From Brachionus manjavacas (Eukaryota > Rotifera > Eurotatoria > Ploima > Brachionidae), in the NCBI GenBank assembly GCA_019054805.1, contig JAHQIY010000016.1, positions 1,674,001-1,738,000 on the forward strand: DNA of 64,000 bases, read 5' to 3'. The notes beneath the pieces are model-generated. The model saw only the letters and a program-made list of their open reading frames with translations. It was not told the origin of the DNA and did not search any database. A program made the translations under genes and the position numbers. This document shows, one piece after another, positions 33,943 through 46,300 of this stretch. The stretch's first letter is position 1; every line of letters starts with the position of its first letter.

Positions 33943-35777
33943 TTTAGATCTAAAAAAGTAATTTAATCAAAGCAAGCCATAAAAATTAATTAAATTCTAA
34001 AGAGATGGGATTGATTTCTCCTAAGAAATTAATTCTATCTTAAAATGTCTTTACCTTTTTGTTATTTTAATTTTTTGGGTTGAAATTAAAAAACTATGTT
34101 TCGGGGTAGTAAGTATTCAGTCAAAAAATTTTATACACAAGTTCCTTTTATGTCAAACCCTAAAAATTTTGTCCATTATTATTTAAAAACACTTTAAATT
34201 GTGACAAACATAAAGGTAAACTTTAGCTTGCCATATTCACTGATAAATAAAGGTGTTTTAAGCGGATGAAAAAATTATTTAAGAAAAAATGCTTTGACGT
34301 GAGCTATAATAACTTATTTATAAGATTATTTATTTAAGAATTTGAAAAATTTAATACAAAAAAAATCTTTTAGATACCAAAGCTTTATTGAAAAAATTAA
34401 ATTGATTTTTGAGCCAAAATTAACTTTTAATCTAAATAAACAAGCCATCTCAGCAGAATTAATTTTTAGATAGAATCAGCAAAAGTTAAATTGTCCTTAA
34501 ATTTGCTACCGATCGCATCAGGCTTAAGATAGTAATGTAATATCATCCATTCTAGCATTAAGGAACAATATCTTATCTGTTTAATTTTGCTGAAATTTTA
34601 TCGGAAATAAAAAAATTAAATCTTTGTGCTTTATTTGCTCTGAATAGAAAAAAAATAATTTGTTCAATCAATCCAAGTGACTGATAAAAATGCGTAAATA
34701 TTTTATTTTCATTCCAACTTATTGATTTAAACCATAATGGTGAAATTTAACCAAGCTTTAATTAAATGTTAATCTTAATTAAAGCAATACAGATATTTAT
34801 TTCTATTTGCCAAATTCTTATGGATTCTCTTTGAATAATTTTCTTGGAAAACACCTGTTTAATTTGAGTTCGTACCTATTGAAGCTGTTTTGTTCGTGCA
34901 TGCAAGAAGAGCTTTTGAAAAAAAATTTGAAATTAGATTAATTTGCTTAAGAGATACAAACATTCGTGCCAAACAAGCTCTTTTCTTTTACCGAGAATCC
35001 AAAAAATCTCGGTTTCGGATTGAAAACTAAGATCGTGTTCTGAAAGGATTCTATAATTAAATTTTAAATATATGAAAATGCCGAGTATGGTTTTAAATCC
35101 TTTATTCAAATAATGATTAACGAATTTGGCAATCAGAAAGTTAGACGAAAAAAAAAGCCATAAAATAATTTATTTTTCAATTTCAAATGACATTTAGAAA
35201 AAATTTAAAATAAAAAAGAGAAAAAATGATTGAGTTATTGTTGTATCTATTATGTAACATGATATCTATTTTAAAATTTAAATTTTTTTGCGAAATTTGT
35301 GAGAATATTTTAGCTAAATATCACTTTTGAATAAACTTTATTCAACACATTTTTTACACATTTGTCAATTGCTTTGGGATAGCGACCTAAAATAAATTAC
35401 TTTTTTTTAAATTATGTAATGAACAAAAAAATTAGATAAAAATCAATATTCAATCAGTGTGTAAAAGCCCGGTAAATTAAATTGTCTAAAAATTCATTTG
35501 CCACCTGTTGTAGGTTAATTAAAACTCTCATAAACAAAAACAATATATCATCACTAAAATAAAAAAAGATCATTAAAAAACTTTATAAACCCAATTTTAA
35601 ACTGTATTTTTTCCAAATGATTCATTAAGCTCGTTAAAAAAAACACTCATTTATTTCCATATCTGAAGCATATTTTCTCATGCCCACTTTTTTTTTAAAG
35701 AATCAAAATGTCTAAATAAATTATTAAAATGAACAAATTAAAAATTTAAATCTTTTATTTAACTCAACACTAAAGTT
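33943..35777. other. Intergenic stretch between two minus-strand genes
   Basis: About 1.8 kb, mostly A+T-rich, somewhat less so at 34480-35060. It should hold the promoter of the 33.9 kb gene and the 3' UTR of INTS15. No coding frame or repeat recognised. Confidence 0.45.
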
Positions 35778-36989
35778 TTAATCGGCTAATACCATTTCCA
35801 TTAGACAGAAACCATGATTACTTAGTGAAATATTGTTTATCAAGTTCGAGAACAAATTTCTAATTTCCATTTTGGAGCAATTTGTGAAACCGTATTGCCA
35901 GCACAATTGAATCATTTGGGCCAATCTTTCAAAGCTGTCAAAAAGCAATTTTTTGAAAATTTTTGAAATTTGTTCATCTTTAAATTCGACCTGAGCCTCT
36001 TCTAGGCGTTTTTGAATTGTTTCTAAATTTTTGAGATTTAAAAGCTTAAAGCTTTCTTGACCAGAACCAAGCAGATTAGACAAATCGCTGACCAATTTAA
36101 GGCTTATTAAATGCACTTTGGATACCAGTGAGTCCAATTGCTGAATTTTCTCCGCACCAAGTTCTGGATTTTTTTTAACAGTCTCGGAAAAATTTTTCAC
36201 CGGGAACAAGACTGTCGTGTACAAAAGCCCTGGCAGTGGATTAAGCATGTATGAACTAAAATGCGATAAATTTGTTTGGTAGGCTAACATTGGTATAAGT
36301 GAATTTTTTTCTATCCAAATGTCAATCAAGCTAAACATTTTGTACAGGAATTTATCTTCATTTTTTATCATTTCATTAGCTAGCATGTCCAGAATAATGC
36401 TCATAAAAAGACTGGCAAACAGAGGCGAAATGGTGCATAAATTGATCAAATTTTCGGAAATTTTGGACTTTTCCGGGTTGTTGTACAATAGAAAATGGTC
36501 TACGACTAATTGTTCGAATATAGTCTGAATCACTTCGTTTCCAATGTTGGTTATGACCCATTTGGAAACTGTTTCTAGTGTTTTTTGGGCTTCGAGCGAT
36601 ATTGCGTAGCTGAGCAAGAGCTGAAGAGTGAATTTAGCTGTGTTTTGGTGGTAAAAGTCACCAAATAACAAGTCAAAAATAAAATCCCTAATGCCTGTGT
36701 CGTTTTCTGATTCAAAAAAATTTACTATACAATCAATACATTGAAGCTCTTGCATCCGATTTGTTTTCTTAACACGAACAAAAGTTGACAAAACAATTTT
36801 GATTGATTTTAATTAAAATACTTTGACCCAGATGTTTTGTTCTTGATTGTAATCGTGGTATAGAATGCATTTGTTGGCCAAAGTGCTCAGTTCTGGGCGG
36901 CCACATCGATTGTAATTGTTACGTATAAATATCAGCGCTTTGCTTGCGCATTCCGGAAAATCTAAACTTAAAATAACTTTTGGATCCAT
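35778..36989 (-). CDS. INTS15: Integrator complex subunit 15 (C7orf26 homologue), 2 exons
   Basis: Exon 1 is 36989-36822 (56 residues, starting M-D-P-K-V-I-L) and exon 2 is 36767-35778. The 54-base GT..AG intron joins in phase 0 to give 385 residues. The conserved block N-R-M-Q-E-L-Q-C-I-D-C-I-V-N-F-F-E matches the family's L-N-S-L-Q-E-L-Q-L-L-E-I-M-C-N-Y-F-Q. Further matches are I-R-D-F-I-F-D-L-L-F and A-Q-K-T-L-E-T-V-S-K-W-V, followed by an all-helical body (L-P-G-L-L-Y near the middle). INTS15 is a helical-repeat subunit of the nuclear Integrator complex, which cleaves snRNA and promoter-proximal transcripts; it associates with the INTS10/13/14 module. The Pro/His-rich tail of the human protein is absent. 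MUL1 starts 661 bases away in the opposite direction. Confidence 0.8.
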
Positions 36990-37649
36990 TTTCTAATTTA
37001 GAAAAAAATTAGAAAATTTTTTCTTCATTACAAATGAGCTTAAATTAGTTCGTTTTTTTTCAGTTAAATTATTAAGGTTATCTTTTATTTGAGATGAGAA
37101 ATTTTTTTATTAACACCACGAAGAAAAATTATCTGTGTATGTTGTTTTAGTAGGAAACAAAATCTTTAATCTCTACTTAAAAAACTGGAATAAATCTAAA
37201 AAGGAAATTAAATATTCGAGAACATGATTTAAATGTATTCCTTACAAAAAAAAACAATCTAATTGATATATATGACTGAAACTTTAAAAATTTATTAACT
37301 AGCATTGAGTATAAAATTTGAAATTAAGAATCAAAAAAAAAAAAACATAGATAAGAATCAATGCTTTTAGGGACTATTTATTTTTTTTTCCATTAATATT
37401 TACGCATCAATAAAATTTAAAAATAACGAGTATGAATTTTTTATTAATAAAATGTTATTTAGAATTTTTTACTTCATTTTTGTTCAAATTAAAACTTTTA
37501 ATTCAAATATAATTGAATTCTAAAATAAAGACAAGTTTATTCAATTTTTTTTACTTAAAACATCAATTAGATTATGTGCATTTTAATATTCAAACAAAAT
37601 TTCAAAACAGAATCATAGCAACTCAACTCTAAAATCCATTTTCAACATC
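36990..37649. promoter_or_regulatory. Bidirectional intergenic region INTS15/MUL1
   Basis: 660 bases between divergent starts. A+T-rich with no assignable TATA or initiator. An acceptor-like TCTAAATTAG precedes the INTS15 start by three bases on the minus strand. Confidence 0.4.
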
Positions 37650-38782
37650 ATGGAGTATCTCCTACTGGGTTTTGATTCCTTAATTGTATCATCTTTGTAT
37701 TACTTTTACAAGAAAAAAGTCAAGACCTTAATAAACATAAAGGTAGTAGACCAAATAAGTCTGATTAAAGCAAAATTTATTAAGAATTTTAATAATAGAA
37801 TGCGCCTTCTATTGATTTGACCAAAAATCAAATGTTGGACAATGAGGTGATCGATTACGGAATGATAGTCGGCGTTGTTAGTCCAGACCAGGCCGAGATA
37901 TCTAGCAATTTTGACAAAAATGTAAAAGGAGTTATCCGCGTTCTGGAAATACGCGAGCATGGCACTTCGTTTAAAAACAACATTTCTTACGACACCAATC
38001 GTTTGATTAGTCGAGTAGCTAGTGATGTTCCATTTAGTCTAGTTGTTTCTGGCAATGTTCGGGTGCAGGTTGAGGACCCTCTAGCAGCCAACTTTCTCCT
38101 TGAATACTTGGAATTAACTCACAAAAAATTCGAGCCCATCAACGAAAGCCTAATTAAAAAAATTTTCTCCGGACTGGTCTCAAACGAAACCTTAAAAGGC
38201 ATCGAAACGTCAGAGACAATGCTCAAAAAGAGTACCCAGTTGACCGCATTTGGTCGAATAGAAAAATTGCCAAGTATTTCTAGTTCATCGTGGCTAGCAA
38301 GCTCTAACCATAATAGGTATAAAATCAGCAAATCGGCCTTTGCCGGAAACGAATTTGTGCTCACTAGACTGAGCAGATCGGCTCTGGTAGAAAAATTGTC
38401 CAAATCGAGCAGAAATTTAAAAATGCTCTTGTATTTTTTTACCTCACTTGGAGCCATAGTGGGCGCCTATTGCACTTACAAATTGGTAAGAGAGTATTTG
38501 GACAGAAAGAAGAGAGAGCGCCGAATAGAAGAGGCCAGACAACAAAGGCTCAAAAATCAGCGAGCTCGGGCTCGACACTATGATGACGAATTGAACATGT
38601 CCGATCAAAATCAATCCGATCAATCGGTTTGTGTAATTTGTCTGCTCAATCCACGAGAATTGGTTCTGCTTGACTGTGGTCATGTGTGCTTGTGCATGGA
38701 CTGTTATGAACGCATGCCCAACTCCAATTGTCCCATATGTAGACAACGATTTAGAACCTATTTGCCATGCTACATTCCATAA
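37650..38782 (+). CDS. MUL1: Mitochondrial E3 ubiquitin/SUMO ligase (MULAN/MAPL), 2 exons
   Basis: Exon 1 37650-37742 encodes M-E-Y-L-L-L-G-F-D and the first membrane segment. Exon 2 37799-38782 follows a 56-base GT..AG intron in phase 0, giving 358 residues (human 352). The intermembrane GIDE/MULAN domain follows, with K-G-V-I-R-V-L, V-P-F-S-L-V and G-I-E-T-S-E-T-M-L-K. The second membrane segment is at about residues 240-259, then a basic cytosolic linker, and a C3HC4 RING finger at 309-346 (C-V-I-C-L, D-C-G-H-V-C-L-C, C-P-I-C-R). MUL1 sits in the outer mitochondrial membrane and ubiquitinates or sumoylates factors of fission, fusion and mitophagy. AATAAA at 38864-38869 is a likely poly(A) signal. 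Confidence 0.95.
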
Positions 38783-39533
38783 TTTATTTTAACTATTTGA
38801 ATAAGTTTATTCTCTTTATTTTGAATTTATTTTTATAATTTTTTTTAATGTCTAAATTTAAACAATAAATGAAAATATTTTGTTTTATTTTTTTTAACAA
38901 TAATAAAAAGACTTTTTGTAAAAAATTTTATTTTTTATTTTTTTTTTGAAATGACCCCAAATAAAATCTAATCAATTTGATCGATTTGAAAAACAATTTC
39001 AAAACAACAACATATGGCTACGATGAAAAAATAGAATCAGGTTTTCATTTTCTTAAATAGTTAGATAAACTAAATTTGCTAAGGCTATTCAGATAGCTCT
39101 GGCCGACTAAGATAAAACTATCAGAGCCAAAAGATACAGCTGAGAATAAACAAAACAAATAGTTAAAATAGCTTGGAAATTTTTAATTAACTTATTCGAT
39201 AGATTTCCTTTTGGTTTAGAGGCTTTGCTAAACAGGTTGTAACTTAGTAGCTAAAAGAAAATATTTTTGCATTGTTACCATTCAATTGTAATTAAATTTT
39301 CCTTTAAATATTTTTTCTTTTTATTTAACCATGTAATTAAAGCATAGGACTAGCTATTTTTGGCCAAAGGCCCTCGCTTGTAATTGAAAAGCTTGCTTTC
39401 TCTCTCAAATTTGTTTATCCGGCCAACACGGAAACAAGTCGATTTCAAGATAAACAATTTACAATTTGCATAAACACTAGATGTTCATTTAGAACCAGGA
39501 TTAGGCATCTTTTAGATGCTATTAAATTAATTA

Positions 39534-39923
39534 GGAGAAGATTTGAAGATTAAGGCATAAGCTGATGAAATATGGAAAAAAATTTGTCACTTTTTTTCTT
39601 CGTGTTTTTAGGTACAGAATAATAGTGATGCGGAGAAAAGCACGCATAAGGTCACAGGCTCGAATACTCTTAGGTACTCTGGGAGCTAGAACGCTCAACT
39701 AGTTACAAAGAAATCAAAAACTCAGAAAGAAGACCAGGGAATAGTGAACTTGAGTGGAAATCCAAAGAAATGACCCTATGCTCCACAAGGAGCTAACATG
39801 AAAAGGAAAATAATTTGGAGAAGATTTTTAGGTTGCATAAGCTGGTGAAATATGGAAAAAAAATTGTCATTTTTTTTCTCATTTTGTTGTTTCTTAGGTG
39901 CAGACTTGGATAATGATGCGTAG
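39534..39923 (+). mobile_element. LINE 3'-end relic bracketed by a direct repeat
   Basis: Two diverged direct copies (39534-39633 and 39817-39923) share GGAGAAGATTT, GCATAAGCTG-A/G-TGAAATATGG and GGT-A/G-CAGA...TAxTGATGCG. Between them, one frame reads E-R-R-P-G-N-S-E-L-E-W-K and ends L-C-S-T-R-S-stop (39794-39796), the C-terminal signature of a non-LTR family whose second relic is at 42183-42400. The second repeat copy would be the element's 3' UTR. The rest of the element is gone. Confidence 0.5.
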
Positions 39924-42182
39924 CAAATTAGTGGCACACGTGCTTTGTGTCGGTCTAATGGCCTTGGAATGATAAATGAGCTTTTTAAATTTCAAAAAGA
40001 ATTTCTAATTGGAAAAAATTGATTTCTTAATTGAAATTATTGAAGCAGATTTTTGAAAATTTTATAAATATCTAAGGCTCGTATTGATTTTCGATTTGAA
40101 AATTCAGTGCCGGATATTTGTCCGACTATGTATTTACTCAATTAATTAAGCTCATTTGGCAAAGTAAATAAATGGGCCTAGTTGCGTAATTGAAAAAAAT
40201 TTTAATGACCAAGTTGGTAGCCGTGCATCATCATCTGTATATAATTTCATTTTAGCTATAAAAGTTTCTCATCATTATTTCAAATGAATACAAATTAGGC
40301 TAAAATCTTTCAATATTTTGTTGTTGTTGTTGTTATTGCTGCTTGAAATTGGCTTTGTTTAATAAAGCTAAAAAATTGGATTAAAATCATAATTTTTCTA
40401 GTGAAGATTTGCTGATAGTTAAACGATAAACTAGCTAGAAACAAAATCGGACATTTTTGAGCCTTTGGGGTGCACGTATTGCTGTGTCGGAGCTCACATT
40501 ACGATCAAATAAATAAAATTTGATAAGAGCTTCTAAAAAGCAATCTATCAAAACTTAATATTTTAATTTGAAATTCAAATTAATTTACTCTAAGATTATG
40601 AGTGTGGGGGATTTTATTATTTAAACAAGTCGGCGCCAATAGGGCCGAGTGCTTAATTAGTTACCGCTCAAAAGGTTTCCTAATTCAAACTAGGCTCTGA
40701 TTTATTCAAAAGTTTTTTTTGACAAACAAAACCCTGCAAGTTTGCGGATTTGTGTGCCTGAATTATCCTAAGCTCGGCATTAACAACTTGAGCTATCAGT
40801 GCACACTCAATCGGTGTTTGATTACAGCAAACAATTTTTTTTCTTTTTTTTTTAAATTTAATTGAACTCAAAAATTTTAAAAAGTTTTTTTTTTAAATTA
40901 GTGCTGCAAATGGACAGTGATACTTGACATAGTTTCGAGAGCCTTGCTGGTCATTTGATATTGATTCAAGCAAAAATCGATACTCTAAAAACGCTATGAC
41001 AGTTCATGGCTAATAGAATTTATGTCCGATTTCAAGTCGCGCTATTCATGTATTTAGACCGAATATTTTTATTCTTAATCTCATTTTTCTGTTCACAGAC
41101 ACTAGTTTTTTTTTAAATATTTTTCTATTCTTTTTTCCATTAAGCCAAAAGGCACACTTTTAAGTTTTTAAAAAATTATTTTCTCATAAATTAGGTCCCG
41201 AGTGAAAAGTGTCGCTTTGAAAGCTTCAAAAATGAGCATCTATAGTACACAATTCTGAGGCTAATCAGCACAAAATAAGTCTTTAGAACAAACATTGACA
41301 ACATAATTGTCAACACCGTCATTTGGACGCTTTGTTTAGGCGATTGTTCTGCTTGGCGTAAACTTAGATATGTCTAGATAAGATCGGCTTAGCATACTCT
41401 TTTAATATTTTTTTTAAAACAAAAAAAATGTATAGACGGTCTATTATAGATGGCCTTTAGTTTCTTTTGTGATGAGTTAACAGTTTTGGTCTTTAAAATA
41501 AGCAGAATAAAGAAAAATTGAATCTTAATCGCGTTATCTTATCTAACCCAGTTTAAGATGGATATAAATTAGTCGATTCTCAAATTAATTTCTTTTTTCA
41601 ATTCTAAAACTTTTCTCTAGTTTAAATATCAATTATTAAAATACACAGTGTTTTTTTTCCAGGTTTTTCATGACATTCCGAGCTCTAATTGCAAATTTTT
41701 AAAAATTTTATTTCTTAATTAATTTAAAAAGAAAAGGTAAATTAATAAAGGCTTCGGTGAGTTTTTTTGTTAAGTTTCAATTCAATTTACGGAATCACCT
41801 AGTTCATTAATGATTAATGGAAATATTTTAAATCTAGCCATTGAGTCTTCCATTTAATTTCAATTAAAATTGTCACAATCTCAAAAGTAATCTATGTAAT
41901 TTAAAAAGAAATATTTTAAATCAAGATAAATTAATAAATAAATTTTTATCTTGTTAAAAGTTTTATTATAAAAAAAATTAGTTAAAATTTTTTTCTAGTG
42001 ATCTCTTAAAAATGAAAATTTTCATTATAAAAATTAAATTTGAAATTTTTTTTGATGAATTTTTTTAAAGCTTCAATTCAGTTTACAAAATACATTTAAT
42101 CAATTCAAATCAGTTAATAAAATGAATTTATTGTTTACATCGAGCTCATAAATAATTAGTGAACATATTTAAAACCTAGCTC

Positions 42183-42440
42183 CTAACTCTTTGTGGAGCA
42201 TAAGACATCCAAACGTCCTCTACATTAAATTTTATCCTAGGTGGCAATTTCTGCTTGTTTCATTTTGTGAGTTTCATTTCTTTCCACTGTTCTCCCTCAA
42301 GTAAATTTTTTGGTTTTCCCTCAATTCTCTTCCCTTGTGGTGTCCAGCTACTCTATGGATTCTGTCTGTTAGCATTCTAAAAACATGTCGAAGCCATTTT
42401 AGTATTATTGTAATTAGCTCCGGATAGAAGATTCGCAATA
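42183..42440 (-). mobile_element. Degenerate LINE C-terminal relic
   Basis: Read on the minus strand from about 42400: K-W-L-R-H-V-F-R-M-L-T-D-R-I, then (after a frame change) R-R-T-V-E-R-N-E-T-H-K-M-K-Q-A-E-I-A-T, then R-G-R-L-D-V-L-C-S-T-K-S-stop at 42183. This is the order W-x-x-H-V-x-R-M / GRP-like / R-R-T-V / L-C-S-T seen at the C-terminus of many metazoan endonuclease-reverse-transcriptase LINEs. It has at least one frameshift and two in-frame stops, so it is inactive. Confidence 0.65.
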
Positions 42441-43384
42441 TTTTTCTTAGGCAATTATTTTATAACTTGTATTTTTTTAAAAGGCATTTTCGCCCATTCT
42501 TCAATATTAGGATCCATTTAGCAGTACATATTTTATAAGGCTAGTATAAAGATGTAATTTAGTCCTCAGGCTACCTCTACATATTTTTTAATTTAAAGAA
42601 TAAAGCAATGGCCTTCGAAAATCTATTTCGTATGTCTTTCTGAGACCTCTTTGATTCCGTTTAATTTAAATTCACCTTTCGACAATCACAATAGTATTTT
42701 TTTTTTATTTTAAATATTTATTTGAAAAAAAGTTTAATTAATAAATTTATAAAATTCAAAAAAAAGTATTTTAAAAGTATTTATTTTTGGGGATTTTTTC
42801 TAATTTAATTACTAGTGATGTCTCTGAAAAATTAAATTCGAAATTTTAGTCTAAAAATTAGAATAAAATGCTGAAATATCTGCAAACGGAACATGTTTTC
42901 ATTTGATTTTTATCCAACTTGTGTCATTTACTTCCTTTTTCAATTCGAAAAAAATTCCAAATTTTTTTGTATTCTCCATGTATTTCTTTGCTTTTCTCTG
43001 AACATATAGAAGTTATTTTGTTATGCTATTGTCAAAACACGGGCTAAAAAAATTCAAAAAATTTTGCTATTGATAAACATTATGGAATAAGTTGATTTGT
43101 TAAGTTGACAAAGTTTTATCGATTTTTCAGCAAACTTCCTAAAACACCAAGGTGTACACAAATTTCACTCTAGTCCATAAATCAAATTCGTTCAGTCGAG
43201 CACTAATAAAAAACATATTTCTCAAAATAAAACATAAAAACTTTATTTAACCTGATTTTATTTTAGATTAGAAGCTCGAGTAAATCGATAAATATTTCAT
43301 TGACATAGAGCAAAATCGATAAGTTTAATAAATGTTAATTAAATCCATTTGATCGATTGATATGATAGCATACTAAGTGAGGCC

Positions 43385-46300
43385 ATGTCGTCCGAACTCG
43401 TGGATTTGTGCGCTCACATGTGCGACGAGACCAAGCAGCCCGGTCTGATCACAACCGAAGAGGAATTCAAAAAGTAATTAGCCATTTAATCCCCACCCCT
43501 ATCAGGTCACTTCGAATGAGAGATTATTGCTTTTAAGGTGTCTTAATTGTAATCGAATACACTACACAAAATTATCTATTCAATCCAATATGTTGGCTTA
43601 GAAAAATAGAAAAAGAAACCCCCATTCTTTCAACAGATTTTAGAGAGTTTTTAGTTCAAGATGAGCTTTGAATATCTTTTGTTAAAAGACTTAAATCAAT
43701 TATTTATTCTAGTCGGAAATAGAGCTAGCTAAAATTAAAGTAAATATTTAGCTCAGTTATGTTGGCCAGGTTTTGGCTTGTTTATGCTCGGTCAAGCATG
43801 ATTGCGCTCTGTTTGACAAGATCAACCGTGATTTATCTCTGCTGGCCCAATATCTAAACATTATTTAGATTATTTTTTTCAATTTTTATTCTAGATCAAA
43901 AAATTAGTAAAATTTTTTTTATAAAAAAACTTGAGTTTAGGGTATAGATTTATTTTTGCATTTAATTAATTAAATTTGCATGATTTTAAATTAGATTAAA
44001 AAAATAGAATTTTTAAGTTTTAAGTATAAATCTATTTCTGCAATAAATTTTTTTGTAATTTTTAGATTTTTTTAAAATAAAATGAGACAAAAAAATATAA
44101 TAAAAAATTAAATTGGATATTTTAGTTTTTGGCGTAAGAATTTATTTCTGCATTTAATTAATTATTTGCACGATTTGGGACCTTTATTTAAATAAATTTA
44201 TACTTCTTGATAATAGAGGTATTTAAAAAATAGAATTTTTAAGTATTTTTGCATTTAATTCAAAAAATTTATGATTTTTAGAAATTTTTCTTTAATTTTG
44301 AATTCAAGTTACAAATAAATTGATAAAATTAATCGCATTATTTAAATTTAGCTTACAATTTTTTCAAAATTTGTGATTTTTATATTTTATTTTTTTGAAT
44401 TAAAAAGGCAAATAATTTTCAAAAATATGTAATTTTGAAGTTTTGGCTGAGGATTTGTTCCTGTGTTTACTTAATTAAATTTGCACTATTTGTCATTTTT
44501 AGAAAAAAAAAATTTCTTGAATTTAAAAGAGACAAAAAATTAATAAAAAAGAAATTAAAATAAATATTTGAGTTTCGGACAAGAATTTTTTACTGAATTT
44601 AATTAATTAAATTTGCGCAATCTGTGACGTTAAGAAAAAAAAATTCTTCTTATTTTGTGAATATTTTAAGGCTGAGTCTAAAAGAGAACATTTTATTAAA
44701 ATATTTTAATTAACTCATTCGAATGCGAAAGGTTAGGAATTTTATCGTTAGTGTATATCTTTCTGGTCATTTATAATATCAGACCATATGATTAATTTAC
44801 TTGTCATTAAACGTTTTATTTTTTAAGAATGGAAAATGCGGTTAACAATTTATTAATTACTAAAAAACAAATCGATAGTTTGAGCAACGAGAGAAATTCC
44901 TTAATGCTGTTGTACGAGAATAAAATAAACGAGCAAAATAGCCAAATAAAGTATCTAGAAGAAGAGAACTATTTTCTAAAGCTAAAACTAGAGCAGCAAA
45001 ATTCAACAGACGGAGAACAATGGCGCCAAAAGTACGAGCAATCGCTGGATAGCATAATGCGCCAATTGTTGAGCAGTCTCAAGACACAGGAAACAATAAG
45101 AGCCGAGTTTATGAATCTGGACCAAGCAGACAACGAGCTGGACTCACTTATTAGCACATCGAATAGCTGGACATTCAAGGGCCTTAATCTAAACAAGTCG
45201 CACCGTGTCCAAGAGCTTCTAATGCTGCAGCAAAAACAACAGCTCAATTTGCTGAACGAATTGAGCGAAATATCCAAAGGTCTGAAGACAAGTTGCCAGT
45301 CGCAGCATCCCAATCATTCCTCTTGTAAGTACCATTTTATTACGCAAACAGACTCACACTGAGCCAAGTATCTGTTTTTAAAAGATCATTATTTTAAGAT
45401 AATATCAGTAAGAGATCAGTTTAGTATGAGAACGCTTTTTTTCGCTCAAAGGTTAAAATTGATAATTTAAATCGACTAGACCTAGTTTTAGATTCTAAGT
45501 ATTTTTTTTCAGTCAGAAACACTCTATTGACTTTGCGGTATCAACAGGAATGGTGCTTAAGTGATTGCTGGTGGTGGTGACCATTCTTTTGTCTGTGTTT
45601 TTTTTTTTAATTTAAATCAGAAATATGCCTGAGGAAGCACTTTTTCGAATTATTTATAACATAGCCTGGTGAAAAATAGAGGCATTATTCTCTACATTAT
45701 TTTTAGTGCTGGATAATGTAGAGTTTTTGTTAGAAAAATAAGCTAACAGTTAATCTTTGAGGGTTAGTTGAAAGATTTTTTAAATTAATTTTCAAATAAA
45801 AATGACTTTTAAGGATTAAGGTGTATCATCGCTTAATCACTCTAATAGAATATTATTTTTAATTGAAATGGTAGTTTGTGGGAAAATGGGGATTTTTGGA
45901 TTAGAGGTTTAGTTTAAATTCTAAATGTGCTTTTGATCAAATAAACTTGAAAAAAATAATTTTTACTTCAATTTTAATTTTATTGATTAGCAAAGAAATG
46001 CATGAAAACACTTAATAAATGTTTATCCCCAAAATTTTTTTTTTATATCTTCAGGAGCTTTAATTCAAAACCGAATTTAATTCAAGTTTTCGTTTAAGAC
46101 CGATTGAGCCTTAAAAATAAAAACTAACATGTCATTTTGAATGCTCAACTAGGACTGATTTTATTCTCTTTATTCAAAAACTAGGTGAATATTAAGTTTT
46201 ATTTAAATTTTTCCCGATCACTTCAAATGTTTTTTTTTTTAAACCGAAATTAATAAAACTAATTATTTATTTAATTACAAAAAATAAAAACATAATTTAT

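Larger units (their letters stand above)
38783..43384. other. Gene-free region with LINE relics; likely upstream DNA of the coiled-coil gene
   Basis: 4.6 kb lacking intact genes. Parts (39000-39500, 40080-41400) are less A+T-rich, as seen upstream of other G+C-richer genes here. A (TTG)n tract lies at 40320-40336. Retrotransposon relics and a direct repeat are listed separately. A 63-codon minus frame at 40680-40871 is not convincing. Confidence 0.45.

Noticed and set aside
39551..39600. CTGATGA followed by GAAA, reminiscent of a hammerhead ribozyme core
   Set aside because: No stem II fits between the two elements, no flanking stems I/III with the cleavage triplet are visible, and the second repeat copy (39840s) has lost CTGATGA.
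40680..40871. 63-codon minus frame upstream of the coiled-coil gene
   Set aside because: Lysine-rich start from an A/T run and no homology; not supported as a gene.
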